Below, piece after piece: positions 38,750-52,520 of a stretch of DNA of 64,000 nt (positions are counted from its first letter, which is position 1; each line of letters begins with the position of its first letter). The DNA is taken from assembly GCF_042477335.2 (NCBI RefSeq), contig NC_091251.1:91031501-91095500 (forward strand), in the 5' to 3' direction. The translations under genes and the position numbers were made by a program. The stretch is from Ovis canadensis. Its lineage: Eukaryota > Chordata > Mammalia > Artiodactyla > Bovidae. The notes beneath the pieces were generated by a model that was given only the letters and a program-made list of their open reading frames with translations, did not search any database and was not told the origin of the DNA.

Positions 38750-39192
38750 TTCCTAAAGCCTTCTGGACAGCCATCCTGCAGGGGCTCCCTATACGCACCG
38801 ATGTCCACACACTCTCCCCAGACTGCAGAACTCTGTGCTCAGGACAGGGGAGCACAGCCAGGCCTGCAGAAGGGGGAGGTGGCATTTCACACACGCAGAT
38901 CCCACGGATCCCACAGCGCTATGATTCAGCAGGGCGTGGGGGGTGAGAGGGGGTGGGGGGGTTGAGGTCACGGTCACCAAGGTACAGAGACTAGACAGAA
39001 AGTGATGTTTTTACATGAAGGATCCACTGGCTAGCCACGTGCTGGGAGCCCTACTTCCAAATGTGCCCATGGATCTGTGGGTCTAGGAGTCAGGCTAGAA
39101 AAGGCCAAGAGAACCAAGAGGTGGGGGTAGAAAATCCGGCTGGATGCAGAGGGGTGGGACGGGGGTAGGGGACAGTCAGGGGGCAGGCCCTA

Positions 39193-39369
<177 letters not shown>

Positions 39370-40721
39370 TCAGCTCTAAACTGCTTCCGGCCACTCAACA
39401 AGTCTGTATTAAGCCCTGAGTATATGTCAAAGGACTTGGCTGTGTGCTAGGAATACAGGGGTGAACAAAGCAGCTTGCTGCCTTCATGGACTTACGGTCT
39501 GGGAGGAGAGACAGATCTTCAACATTCATCAACATACACAAATGAACAAAAAGCCAAAAAGGAGAAACACGCTTAAAACAAATGCTTTCAAAGAGACTGC
39601 AAAGGAGGAGGGCAGGTAGGAGGGTGAACGAGCTGTGAGGTGGGCAGGGGAGGCCTCTTCGTGGGAGGCGGGCAGACCCAGACTGCAGGGAATGGCGATC
39701 AAGGCAGAAGGAACAGCATCTGCAAAGGCCCTAAACTCCTAGCCTAGACTGCTTTGATCCAGAGAGTGTGTGCGTCACACTGGGGTATCTGGGGAAAGCT
39801 CCCTGTGTGTAGCCCACAGAGCCCCTCTCTCATTTGAGAACCACAGCTTGTGTCCATTTCTCAGCTCAGCTCCAAGTCAACCCTCCACCCTCACTCAGCG
39901 GCCGTTTCCCTGACCCCTGCTTCCCACACAGGAGCTTCTGCTGTTCAGAGTTTATGGTCAGAAGCTTCAGGGAAGCAGGGGTTGATGAGCTGGTTCTCCA
40001 AATACCCTGCTCAGAGCACAGGAAGGAGGTGTCCAGGGATCCCCTGAAGCCACTTGAAAAATGTATATGGGCAACGTGTGCCCAGACCTGGGGAAGGGGC
40101 GCACAGCTTTCAGTCTCTGAGAAGTCTGAGAACCACCATCCTCGAACTCAGGACCTTACACCCACCGCAGTCTCCAGCCCAGCCCAGCAGCACCCTCTCC
40201 ACCCCACTTCCGAGCACATCGACAGCCTGACTGAGCGATCCCAAGGGGCATGGTGGCCCTGATGCTGGGCCATGCTCATCCTGTCAAGAGCAGCACTTCT
40301 CCAGGGAGCCCCCCTCGCCAGGGCCCCCCACCCGACTTCCACAGGACAGACTTCCTGCTACAGATGTCACTTGGCCTGGCAGCATCCAGGGAAGCCCAGC
40401 TGGGTTTTTATTATTAAATCAAGACTTCCCACGTGTGGCTTTCCCAAGGCTGTAGCCACAGCCCACCCTCTCTGGGAAGGTACCCTACTGCCCCCTGGGC
40501 AGATGAGACGCCCCAGGGTTCCCTTCCAATAGGTGGGATGGAGGCAGTACCTTATGCGCCACCCCCCCCCACCCCGCCTCCGCCATGAGGGCTGCTCCAA
40601 CTAGAGCCCCAGCCTTTAGGTCCTGCTAAGCCTGAGTTTGCCAGCCTGACTGCCAGCTACATTCACTGGCTGGAACAGGACTCCTCCAAGACAAGGGAGG
40701 TAGCAAAGTCCTGGGACTTCG

Positions 40722-40865
40722 GTCCACACAAAATCACCTGGAGAACCTGCTGACTATAGGCGTCGGGCCCCCTTCCCCTTCCTCCTGAGTTTCTGACTTT
40801 GGAGGTCTGGGAACCCACATGTGGCTAAGTAGTCCTGCTGATTCTGCTGGGTGGTCCAGGGACCA
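40722..40865 (-). mobile_element. MER5A-like hAT fragment
   Basis: AAAATCACCTGGAGAACCTG, CCTGAGTTTCTGACTTTGGA, GGTCTGGGAACCCACATGTG and TGGTCCAGGGACCACACTCG follow MER5-type order. Confidence 0.68.
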
Positions 40866-41506
40866 CACTCGGAGGACCTCTACAGGCAGCAGAGGTCCCC
40901 TTGCAGAGAGGGGGACTCCCCCCTTCCTTTTCCTGTCATCCTAACCATCTCCAGAGACACTCAGGGAGGAGAAGGCATCGTCTCGATGACAGTCTCTCCC
41001 CACCCCAGGAAACAGAAGAGCCGCCTCACAGACATGCACAGGCCTGTTCAGTGCAAGCATCTGGTAGGTATCCGGAAAGCCCAGCTGGGCGTTCGGTCAC
41101 TCTAGTATTTGCTGAGCATCCCCTACCTGCCAAGTATATAGAGCTGAGCACCTGAGACATAGATGAGTTGGTCCCTGCCCTCCGGGGCCAGGTGTGCAGT
41201 GGGGAGAAAACACACGAGCCAAAAATGATCCTGCTATGTATGTGGCAAATGATGTGGTAGAGGGATCAACCGTGTGTTCCAGGAGCCCAGAGGAGGGCAG
41301 GCACTCAAAGCAGGAACAGAAAGGGTGGTGGTCAGGGAGGCCTTCCTGGAGGAGATGCCTAAAGTGAGTTTTTAAAAAATGAAAAGGAACAATGCCAGAT
41401 TTGCTTGAACTACGAAATGGAGGAAGAGGTAAGAAGGACATTCTAAAAGGCATTTAGAGTTCTGTAACAACCTAGAGGAGTGGGATGGGGCGGGAGATGG
41501 GAGGAA

Positions 41507-42205
41507 GGTTCAAGAGGGAGGGGACATATGTATTCATGTTGATGCTTGGCAGAAACCAACTCAATTCTGTAAAGCAATTACCCTTCAATTAAAAAAATAC
41601 ATTTAAAACTTAAAAAAATAAATAAAAGGCAGTTAGAGGAAAACATATGGCAGTTCCTGAAAAAATTCAACACAGAATTACCCTAGGATCCAACAATTCC
41701 ACTTCTGGGTACATACCCAAGAGAACTGGAAGCAGAGGCTTACACAGTATCTGTATATCCATGTTCTTTGCAGTATTACTCACAATACCCACAATGTGGA
41801 AACGACTCAAGTGTGAATGACAGATGACTGAAGAAACAAAATGTGGAACATATGTACACGGCGGAATATTGTCTGGTCTTAAAAAGGAAGGAGATTCTGG
41901 TACATGCTACTTTATGGAGGAACCATGAGCACCTTATGCTACATGAAGTCAGTCAGTCACAAAAGGACAAATACTACAGGACTGCACTAATATGAGAAAC
42001 CTAGAACAACCAAGTTCACAGAGATGGAATGTAGAATGGTGGTGGGCAGGGGCTGGGGGAGAAGGAGATGGCGGCAGGTTGGCATTTAATGACGGCATGG
42101 CATCTCAGTGTGGAATGATGAAAAAGTCTGGAGATGAGTATTGGTGATGAAGGCTGCACAACAGTGTGAATGTACTCAGTGCCTCTGTGCACATTTAAAA
42201 TTGGC
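41507..42205 (+). mobile_element. Two adjacent L1 3' fragments
   Basis: First part (41507-41628): GAGGGGACATATGTATTCAT, GGCAGAAACCAACTCAATTC, GTAAAGCAATTACCCTTCAA and an A-rich tail. Second part (41635-42205): CAATTCCACTTCTGGGTACA, CAGTATTACTCACAATACCC and AGAATGGTGGTGGGCAGGGG. Both non-coding. Confidence 0.8.
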
Positions 42206-43392
42206 CCCAACGAACACACACACACCCTACCCCCACCTGCAGTGGAAATATTTTATAGCACGGAGGGGCAGAGAAGCCAGCCAGAGTTTGTGCAAAAGCA
42301 CCAAAAACAGAGAGCAGGGAGACACACACGTGGGGAGGGCTGCATGTCTTCCTGTGGCAGAGAGTCTGAAGTCTGACACCTTTTTGGGAACAGTTGGTCG
42401 AAAACAAAGCAGGTGCTAGCTCATGAAGGATTCTGCTAGCTATGTTAAAGAATGTGAGCTGCAGGTACAAAGCCCCAGGGAGGCACTGAAAAGTTTCAAG
42501 CAGGGAACAGTACAACCTTATTTGGGCTATTAGATGGACCCTCTGGCTATGTGTGGGTGATGGAGGCCAGTGAGAAGGGGGGAGCTGGGAGGAGGGATCA
42601 AAGGCCTCTGGACATCATCTAGGTGAAAGCTGATGCAGGCACAGTATGTGCGTAGCAGAGGTCAAAGAAGAACAGAAGAAGAAAACAGAATGAATGAAAC
42701 TTAAATGCCAAAGGAAGAGCTGTCTAAGATTCCTGAACAAGGCTTAGAAGGACAAGATGGAGACTGCAGGAGGAGAGAGGTTTGCAAGGGCCAGGCGTGG
42801 TACACAGTATTGAAACCTGGGGCACAAACGGGTGGAGATGCCCACTGCAATTCCGGATTTAAGAGGAGGCTCCAAGGAGAAGGCTGGACTGACCCTAGTC
42901 TAGGACTCAGTGGCATCAAGAGAGAAGATAAAGTGAAGAAAGCAGCTAAGGTTGCCCAGTGTGTAAGCCAAGGTTAGAATCTCAAGGACCTCCAACCCTT
43001 AAGGGATGGTGGAGGAACGGTATTTATAAGAAAGTGGAGATAGGCATTGGAGAGAGGAGCTGTCCCTCCAGATATCTGGACATCTAAATCCCAAACAGGG
43101 GGCTGGATAAGGAACTAGGATCACCTTGATATAGGTGGACAGGCAGCAGAGGAGCCAGCGTTTGGAGACGGTCAGATGTGGTTGCTTTCCTGACCAAAGA
43201 ATTCTAGCCTTGGAGAAGAGACCCCAGAGACCCACCTTCAGACTGCTCTTTATGCAAATGAGGATGCTGAGGCAGAAAGGCGGTGACTTGTCCAAGGACA
43301 CACAGACAGTCAGCAGCAGAGCCAAGCCCAAACTCAGTCTCGGGGTCCGAAATCACACGCCATCTCCCACTTTTTCAAAAGCTCCAAAGCTA

Positions 43393-43689
<297 letters not shown>

Positions 43690-45113
43690 TCAGGCTCTCC
43701 CACAAGCCGCAAGGTCTCTGAGGCTCTCACGAGCCTCACTGTGTCCCCAGGACCTGGCTGCCTCATGTCATTTTCCTGGCTGTTTTGTGCAAGATGCCGA
43801 GTGGGCTGGTGTTGTCATCCTTGTTGGTTAAGACATCTGACAGGGTCAAAGAGGGCAAGAAAGAGCCCTCAGTAGAGCCCATGAAACCTCTCAGCATCAT
43901 TTTCCCACACAATCTCCTTCACCTCATCGCAGGGCAATAGCTGAGGGGTCGCCCTGCAGGGCCAGCAGCACGGGTGGGCACAGTGGGATGGATAAAGCAG
44001 CATCCTCCTTTTAAAGTACACCCTCCCGACCTTCTTCCAAAACCATTATCCCCACCTACATTTAGAAGTGGTATGATTCTGTTCTTGGCAATTCACCTCT
44101 TAAATTTTAAGCTTAGTATCGATCTTGACAGTTACAAGGTGGAGTATCCCAGAGGTAAAACATTAAGCCTCATTAACACCTTAGGGTAAATAAATTTATT
44201 AAATCCTTGCCCACTTGGCAGCTAGCTAATGAAGAGCATTAATCAGGTTTACTGCGGACAGAATTCAGAGGAATAGTGTCTGGATAAGGAGACAGAAAGG
44301 TAAGTACCCCATGGTATATGTGTGTATACTGGAGGTGGGAGGTGGAGGCACCTTAAACTGCAAAAGTATGAGCAAGAATTTTTAAAAGGGACTGTAAGGA
44401 GACTAAATGAAAGATCATCACCACTGTAATTTTCTAATCTGTGGGGAGAGAACAGCAACCTTGAAGCTTCTGTCTTAAGCAGATGACCAGGCAGGTCATC
44501 AACCAAGCTGTCCCAGGCCAAAAGCACCTCCTGGTGGCTCACTCAAGGAAGAGGGTGGCTCAACAAACACAAGAAATAAAAAGTGTGCACTTCAGTTTCA
44601 CTCGCCCATCCAAACGAAACCCGGGCAAGTGCCTCTCCCCAGCTCACAAACAGAGAAGAGCTTTCCTGCTTTACATCCAAACTATTCTTTGGTGACTCAA
44701 GACTTCTCTGCACCAAATGGTACTCTCAGTTACACAGGGGCTCAAGGGCCACCATTCAGGCACCCCCAGCAGGGCCAGCCAGGTCTCTCCCCACCCACGC
44801 TGCCAAGTGGCAATGGTGAGAGTGAGCTATTCATCAAAACAGCAGCATCCACGCTAGAAATACTCCTCTTTGGAAAGATCACCAGACTCATGACCCCCAC
44901 CACCACTTCCTCTTGCCCTGGGGAACTCCAAAGTGAAGTGGCGAAAATGGGCAGGAAGAGGATGCCACACCAGTGAGGACTGGGGAGAACAAACAGCTGA
45001 GCAGGTTTATAAGCAAGAGTTGAAGAGCCTGGAGCAAGAAGCGGAGACAGCAGTCACACAAGGAGGGGAAAGAAGGCTGTGTTACCACACTCCCCCAACA
45101 CTGGGCCTCATTC

Positions 45114-45424
45114 CTTTTTTGTTATTTTTTAATTTATTTATGGCTCTGCTAGGTCTTTGCTGCTGTGCACAGGCTTTCTCTAGTTGAGATAAGCGGGGGC
45201 CACTCCCTAGTTGAGGGGTGTGGGCTTCTCACTGCCAGCTCCAGGGCACACAGGCTTCAGTAGTTGCAGCATGCGGCTCAGTATTTGCAGCATGCGGCTA
45301 AGTAGTTGTGGCACATGGGCTTAGCTGCCTCGAGGCATGTGAGATCTTCTGAGACCAGGGATTGAACCCAGGTCTCCTGCACTGGCAGGTGGATTCTTAT
45401 CCACTGGACCACCAGGAAAGTCCA
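45114..45424 (-). mobile_element. ART2A-type SINE with perfect target-site duplication
   Basis: Complement of the long cetartiodactyl SINE: T-rich start, GTGGGCTTCTCACTGCCAGC, GGGATTGAACCCAGGTCTCC, CACTGGACCACCAGGAAAGT. GGCCTCATTC lies at 45104-45113 and 45425-45434, a 10-bp target-site duplication. Confidence 0.93.
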
Positions 45425-46100
45425 GGCCTCATTCTTAAATCATATTTCACTAGGCACTTAGCCACACAGGATACTCTTTTCTCTCCCTGCAAACACATCT
45501 CCACTCTATAGGCAAGCCCACTCCCATGATAGGCAAGAGGGATGTGTGGGCTGTCCCAAAGTTTGATGAACCTGACTCACAGACTGAAGGTGGGCAGGAG
45601 ACGCACACTGACTCCTCAGCCTGGAGTGTCCTCTATATCAGGCTTGGCCAACTCACACTCTTCTTCTAAGACTGGGCTAAGAGGTCACCTCCTCCAGAAA
45701 GCCTTCCGGATAGCCACCCACCACATGGGGCGATGTGTCAGCCCCTGACACCCTGCATCTCCTCCATCATTGCTCTAATCCCCCTGCAAGGTGGCCGCTG
45801 GTCAGCTTCACACCTGGACAAGTGTTCACCCTAGAGTCTCAGCGCAGTCACAGATGCAGCGCTGAGCAAAATAACAAAAATCCTTGCCCTGTGCAACAGA
45901 CACTCTGGTAGATGTAAAAATGAGACAACTGAGTGAGTGAAGGAGCAAGTGAGGAAGCAATACAAAGCGAGAGGGTCCAGGAAGATCCAGCCACACCTTA
46001 AGTGTATCAGGGCAAGGGACTGGCAGCTTGCTCAGGGACCCCCAGGAAGCCTCTGGCTCAGAGGAAAGAAGATGCAGCAGGACAGCAAAGAGTATCTATA

Positions 46101-46268
46101 GGATGTCCCTGGTGGTCCAGCGGCTAAGATTCCACACTCCCAATGCGGGGGGCCCAGGTTCAATTCCTGGTCAGGGAACTAGATCCCACATGCTGCAGTG
46201 AAGATCAAAGGTCCTGCAACTAAGACTTAGCACAGCAAATAAATAATTTTAATAAAGGAAAAAAAAAA
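46101..46268 (+). mobile_element. CHR-type SINE with perfect target-site duplication
   Basis: GGATGTCCCTGGTGGTCCAG, CAATTCCTGGTCAGGGAACT, CAGCAAATAAATAATTTTAA and an A-tail. CAAAGAGTAT flanks it at 46086-46095 and 46269-46278. Confidence 0.93.
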
Positions 46269-48429
46269 CAAAGAGTATTCACTGGGTCCCCTTCCTCTCG
46301 TGCTGGCTCTGCACACCTAGCAGGGGATGAGAGGCTACTTAGTTTTTCTTTTCATTTTGCTGTAAATTTTTTGATGCAAAAAAACATTAAAGAATTTTTA
46401 AATCTTTGCAATAAGTGTAATTTTGTTTGTGGTTCCTTGTTCTCTCCCAGATGCCATGTGTCCCTATATGCACTCGGTGTCACCACACTCTACGTTGACG
46501 AGGGTGGGTCATTACCACCATCTTGCATTTCCACAGTACCTTCCCCTCATCTCCCTCCCAGGCCCACCTTCAGCTTCTGCCTGGGGTTTTCTGCTGACTT
46601 GACAGGAAGTGGATCACCCCAGCAGCTCAGACAGAGTTTCAGGTCCAGTGGTGCCAGGGTCCTGGTGGGAATCGCCAGCACTCTCACAGTTAGGGAGACT
46701 GTGAAATCTCACTGTTTACCACCCAGTTGTGGAGAGGGGATGGGGTGAGAGGAAGGAGGAAGAGATAAAAAGATACCGCTTTTGCAAGAGGAAAAGTGCT
46801 GTTGAAAGCAGCCAGCCCCAGTTCCTGGAGAAGCCAGTCCTGGAGCTCTGGAGGCCCAGACTCCCTCCCACAAAGGCCTGCCTCTGAGGCCACGGGGGGC
46901 CACACTTGGCTAAGACCCCAAGGCCCCGTCCTGACCCCAATAGGATGACTGCCAGGAAGGGGCCTCTGAGTGCCTCCCCAACAAGCAGCACCCAGCTCGA
47001 AGCATGGGCCACAGAGGAAACAAAAACTCAGTGATCAAAAACATGCACCTGGGGGGAACCAGATATGGTTTAGCACTCAGGTCCACTCTTTTACCAGCCG
47101 TGTGAGCTGCAGACTCGCCTCCCAAACCTCAGGTCCCTCAGCCGCAAAATAGCGGTAGCACTGGCACTTTATAAATATCAGGCGGATTAACAGGAAGACA
47201 TCTACAACGTGCTTGCCACTTAGAACATGCTCAATAAATGATCAGAGGAAGGAGAAAATTAGCTCTTCCAGAACCTCCCTGGGGACAGGCCTCAGAGGAC
47301 TCAGCCTCCTCCCAGCCCACACCCTCCTCCCTCCTCCAACCACCCAGCTCGATCCTGGGTTCCATCCGTGCAAGTAATGCTCCATGTCCCCAAGATGACA
47401 CCTTGTATCTGAGGACTCTTTTACTGAACTGGCCCCGATGTGTTATGGGAAGAGGGCTAAAAGTGTGCTGTTGGGGCAGAAAGCCTATGACTTTGACCGC
47501 GGCCTTGTGGATCCCCATCAGAGGAGGCTGACAGGGCCCCAGGAGAGGAAACAACAGAGTCAGGAGTGAGGTCCTCCCTGCGCACCACACAGACACCCTC
47601 CTCTGGCATGGGCAGGCCCTGGTCCTGAAGCCCCAGCTCGCAAATTATGACTGAGGGAGGCACCTGCCCCTGGGCAGGAGGAAAAGCCACCAGCCACAGG
47701 GGACACCCATGCTAGAGACCCTGGCCCCACGGCCTCCAGCCCAGATGTCCCGGTGTGGCAGGCAGGGCTGCCCCAGCAGGGTTACAATCCATCCTGACTT
47801 CAAATAAAGGCAGACGGCCTCTTGCTGACTCACTCCCAGCTAGCCCCTGCCCCATCCGAGGTTCCCCTTGCTCCAAGAGTTCTGTCAGGGGGGTCCGTGC
47901 TTTGTCTTGGACAAAGGAGATAGGAGCTGATAGACTTTACCAGGACCTGCTTTGCTGTATAATGAGATCGGGTGTGCAGACAGCTCAGGTCTTAGGGAAA
48001 GGGCCTGGGCTCCATGCTGGAAAGGCAGCCAGAGCTACAGTGGGGCTCACTCCCTTCTCATCCTTCACCCATCTCCAGCCCCACTGCACAGCCTCAGAGA
48101 ACGTTGGACAGAAAGGGAGGGGCTGGCAGAGGACCCCTGCTCAGCTTCTCACTGACCTGGAAGCATCTGCCCATATGTAATCTGGCATGAAGGTGATTTT
48201 AGGAGACAGAGGGTAACTATCCAGCACTGTAGTTCAAGGCTGCAAACGCCCTGGCCCGGTTCCAACAGGGGGTGCGGAGTATGGGACGCAGGAGCTGAGT
48301 CAAGGCCCATGGAGATGATGGGGAGAGAAGCAACTCTGTCTACATTCTCTGCTGGCTCTCTCTGCTTTCACACGAGGTCTTCTAAGGGCTTTCCATTACA
48401 TCTTTAACAAGTATCCTGTCCATATATCT

Positions 48430-48568
48430 CCCTTTTTTGCAGCAGGGGGGATGGGGTGGGGCCGAGTCATGTGGCTGGAGGGATTTTAGTTCCTCGATTA
48501 GGGATCAAACCCAGGCCCCTGGCAATGAAAGCACCGAGTCCTAACCACTGGATTGCCAGGACAGTCCC
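48430..48568 (-). mobile_element. CHR-type SINE
   Basis: GATTTTAGTTCCTCGATTAG, GGGATCAAACCCAGGCCCCT and CTAACCACTGGATTGCCAGG are the complement of the CHR pattern. Confidence 0.85.
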
Positions 48569-48637
48569 TATATTTTCTTAAAATATGGCAAATGGCTTTC
48601 GAGAACATGCTTTCCCTACTTCCCAGCTCAGATGTAC

Positions 48638-48834
48638 TCAGTTCAGTTCAGTCGCTCAGTCGTGTCCAATTCTTTGCGACCCCATGAATCACAGTACGCC
48701 AGGCCTCCCTGTCCATCACCAACTCCCGGAGTTCACTCAGATTCACGTCCATCAAGTCGGTGATGCATCCAGCCATCTCATCCTCCGTCATCCCCTTTTC
48801 CTCCTGCCCTCAATCCCTCCCAGCAGATGCACTG
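48638..48834 (-). mobile_element. Bov-A2/BovB-derived element
   Basis: CAGTTCAGTCGCTCAGTCGT, CCCTGTCCATCACCAACTCC, GGAGTTCACTCAGATTCACG and CATCTCATCCTCCGTCATCC. Confidence 0.88.
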
Positions 48835-49317
48835 GCATGTGACTTTAGCCCCACAGGCCTTTTTGAGCCTCAGTTTTCACATCTGTAAATGGGGGATAAT
48901 AGCATCTACCAGATAGGCCTGCAACAAAGATTAAACAATACAGTGTATCTTACCACAAAAGAAAAAAAAATCAGGAAAAGCTAATATTAACATACTAAGT
49001 TGTTAATTTTTATTAATTATAGCATAATATTAATACTAATGTGGTTTGAAATATATTAAGTATGCACGTAGTAGTCACTACCATCATTACTGACTAAATT
49101 TTAGATTCTAAAAGGTGTCTGAATAATCACACCCAGCTGGGGTCTGGGGTACAGAGGATTACCCCATAAGCATGAGTCAGGGGCTGAGCTTTTGAAGTCA
49201 AGTGGTATTTAGGGTCGTGACCTTGGTGGGAGGAGGGAAACACAAGATGCTGAGCACAGGAAGGTCACAGGACTTGCTTAAGCTCCACAGAGGGAACCCC
49301 TGGAGGGACTCTGCTCT

Positions 49318-49400
49318 CTCACTGCTGAGGGCATGGGTTCAATCTCTGGCTGGGAAACTAAGATCCCATAAGCCACACAGTGCAGCCAAAAAAAATTTTA
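49318..49400 (+). mobile_element. CHR-type SINE, 5'-truncated
   Basis: GGCATGGGTTCAATCTCTGG, CTGGGAAACTAAGATCCCAT and GCCACACAGTGCAGCCAAAA. The first third of the element is absent or decayed. Confidence 0.8.
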
Positions 49401-50401
49401 TTTTTTAATTGAAAATAAAAATCACTTCACAGAGCAGGAATCCAAAAGACTGGAAGGATTCTATCACTCTGAAGAAGACAAGGTAAACCCGAGCTCATCC
49501 ATTCCTAGCCAGGTGATAACCTCAGGCAAGCGACTCAAGGTGTCTCTGCCTCAAGGCGCTTGTCTGTAAAATGGAGTAATAACAGCAAGGGGCTGGTGGA
49601 GAATTTCCTGGGACAATCCTCTTAAAACACTGAAAAGAAGGTCTGGAACACAGGGGCTGCTCCGTAATTACCTCTCGTTACTGTTACCACAATAATTAGA
49701 GATAATTATTACAAGTTCATGCTATTCAACACATGTCATCAAAGAACGTTAGAGCTGGGAGAAATGCTTGGCACATCAGAGCCAAACCCTCACTTCATAA
49801 CTGGGACACACGGACCAGAGAGGGTGAGTGATTTTTCCTAAGCCACACAGCTGGGGTATGTTCACAACCTGGCCTCCTCACTCCCAGCCCCACATACTTT
49901 CTGCTCCGCCACGACAATGGGGATTTCAGGTGCAGGTGTGGCTGGGGTGCTGGAAGGGAACAGCAGAGCCAAGGGCAGACAGGTGAACTCAATCTGTGGC
50001 AAGTCATGGGAAACTGTCACTGTGAAGCAAAAATACCACTCAGAGAGACTCCAGTCAGCACTGGCAGAGAGTGTCTTGAGTAGATGGACCATTAGTAGAG
50101 CTGGCATAGGGTGGGCTGCCTCTCTGGGGGTAGCATGATGGAGATAGGAAAGGGGAGTCCCGAGGCAGGCAGCTGCTTGTCCAGAGATGGAAGAATATTC
50201 TGGATGGTGAGCAGACCAGAAACATGTCTTTGAGAAGAACTCTGGGAACTGGGGCTCCCTGACCAGAAAGAGAGAAGAGTGGACTCAGGGGCTCATCCAA
50301 ATATTTGAAAGACCCTCCTATGGACAAGCAAATAAACATGTTGGGTAAGGAACGTGTGTTCTACAGCAAGACTGATCTAGTTCTAATCCCACCTCTGACC
50401 C

Positions 50402-50563
50402 TGCTGCTGCTAAGTCACCTCAGTCGTGTCCGACTCTGTGCGACCCCATAGACGGCAGCCCACTAGGCTCCTCCATCCCTGGGATTCTCCAGGCATGAAA
50501 ACTGGAGTGGGTTGCTATTTCCTTCTCCAGTGTATAAAAAGTGAAAAGTGAAAGTGAAGTCAC
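50402..50563 (-). mobile_element. Bov-tA-type SINE inserted into a MIR
   Basis: GCTAAGTCACCTCAGTCGTG, CCCTGGGATTCTCCAGGCAT and GTGGGTTGCTATTTCCTTCT. MIR-like sequence is found on both sides (50340-50400, ending TTCTAATCCCACCTCTGACC; and 50564-50690, with CACATCTGTAAAATGGGTAT). Confidence 0.87.
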
Positions 50564-50974
50564 TGGGCAAATGACTTTAATTCTCCAACCCTCAACCTCC
50601 ACATCTGTAAAATGGGTATAATAATAGAATACACTTGGAAGGGTGCTGCGGATCAGTGCAGCAACATGCAGCAAGTGCTAAGCACAATCACCCACACGTA
50701 AGGCTGGATAAATGGGAGCTACTGTTACTGGGATGAAGGACAGGAAGACTAGAATTCAATGTAATAAAAGACAGACCAAGTGCTGGGTATGTTACCCAAC
50801 AAAGGCATGTGCTTGGTGAAGGTGCTGAGCCAAGCACCCCCTCATGGCTGAGCTAAGTAGGTCCCTTATTAATACTGATTCTTCAAAAGTGCAAAGCAGC
50901 CCTTGAAAAGTTGGTTCAGAGATGTTTGAGGAGTTCAGCTGGACCAAGGATCACACGCTTCAATGTCTGAGCGG

Positions 50975-51150
50975 AGTTTCTCAAGCTCAAGACCGTTGAT
51001 ATTTCGCATGGGCTACTACTTTGTTTAGGGTTTAGGGCCTGTCCCGTACATCACGGGATGTAGAGCAGCATTCCTGGACCTTCCCACTACATGCATGTAA
51101 CATCCCTCACCTCAATTTGCGATAACAAAAAAAACACTCCCTGGCTGAGA
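50975..51150. mobile_element. MER20-like hAT fragment
   Basis: GAGTTTCTCAAGCTCAAGAC, GGGCCTGTCCCGTACATCAC, GGATGTAGAGCAGCATTCCT and TGGACCTTCCCACTACATGC follow the order of a MER20-type element as I recall it. Confidence 0.65.
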
Positions 51151-51189
51151 ATCTAGTCTAGAGGAAACAGACACATATGCCATCAATAA

Positions 51190-51360
51190 TAATAATAACA
51201 GCAGCATCTAACATCTGTTGGGCACTCACTCTATGCTGGATCCCCTTCTGCAGGCTTTAGCCCTTTTAACTCAATCTTCATGACAACATGATGAGGCAGA
51301 CACTATTACTCTCCCCATTTTACAGATGAGGAGACTAAAGCACAAAGAGGTTTAATTAAA
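51190..51360 (-). repeat. MIR SINE
   Basis: GGGCACTCACTCTATGCTGG, CTTTTAACTCAATCTTCATG, TCTCCCCATTTTACAGATGA and GGAGACTAAAGCACAAAGAG. Confidence 0.83.
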
Positions 51361-52289
51361 GCACAGTAAGGCAAGCGTAAGAAAAGTGGGACTGGTGAGA
51401 CCTCGCCTCCTCCATGTGTACGCAAGGATTTTTCTTGAAACAAAGGCCCTCTTGGGCTCTCCGGTGGGTTTCTACTCAGGAAAACAGCATGGGAACCAAG
51501 GACTGGTTGCAAGCTGGTAAGTGGTGATCAGAGCACGGCTTCAGGACCAGGGCAGGCGTGGAGGAGACAGGAGGCTTCTCTCCTTGGCTCCACAAGGGAG
51601 CATGGGTCCTCAGGTGGCAGACCTCGAGTGAAGATGAGCCAGAAATCTGGACTTGGAGATTTTTTAACGCTAGGACAATATAAAAGACAGACATTCCACA
51701 GCCCCCTGAAAAGATACAGGCAGGCTAAATCTGAATGAAGACTGACAGGGTCCCTGGTTCCACTGTGGGAAAACATGAAACCTTTCTAAGTCTCCTAACA
51801 ACAGAGTTACCACACGGGAACGTGTGCGTTAACACACGCACTCAGCAGACAGCTGCGCCCAGCAGGGTCAACATTCCTCGCAGACCACTGCCAGCATCAG
51901 CCATCTGGGAATCTGGAATCAGAAGCTCAAGGTCCATCCTGTGAGAGGCCACAGGGGCTCTTCTCATTTGGGCTTGATCAGGGACCCACACCTGTCACCA
52001 GGGACAACAATGGATGTTCCCCACACATTCATGTACACACACTACCATGCTGTGTGAACTCAAACCAAGGTACCAATCTTCATTTCTCACATCTGCACAA
52101 GGAACTTTCTGCTAATTCCCATTAAAGGGTAGGTACAGTGGCAAAGCCACAACACGTCACAGTGGGCAGGCTGATGCGGGGCACATCTCTGGTGGCAGGC
52201 ACCTCGCCAAGGGAGGCTAAAATGGGCAAGACTCTGAGCCCAAAGCTGGGACTCAAGAAAGAGGAGGGCCGTGGGTATAAAAACATCCT

Positions 52290-52520
52290 TGCCAGCATTA
52301 CTTAAGAGGAAAAAAATTAGAGATAGCCCCAAATTCTATTAATAAAATATTAGTTAAGTAAATTATGGTTCATCCACTTAATGGAACATTAGATGGCCAA
52401 AATGATGGGTTCTGAAACTATATATTACAGGAAAAGGCTGACATGTAATTAACAAAAGAGCAGGATACAAAACTGTATGCACCACAGGCTTAAAACTATG
52501 TGCGATCACATGAATGAGAG
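52290..52520 (+). mobile_element. L1 3' fragment
   Basis: AGTTAAGTAAATTATGGTTC, ATCCACTTAATGGAACATTA and AGAGCAGGATACAAAACTGT match L1M 3' ends. A possible end of the same family is at about 53370-53480. Confidence 0.68.
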
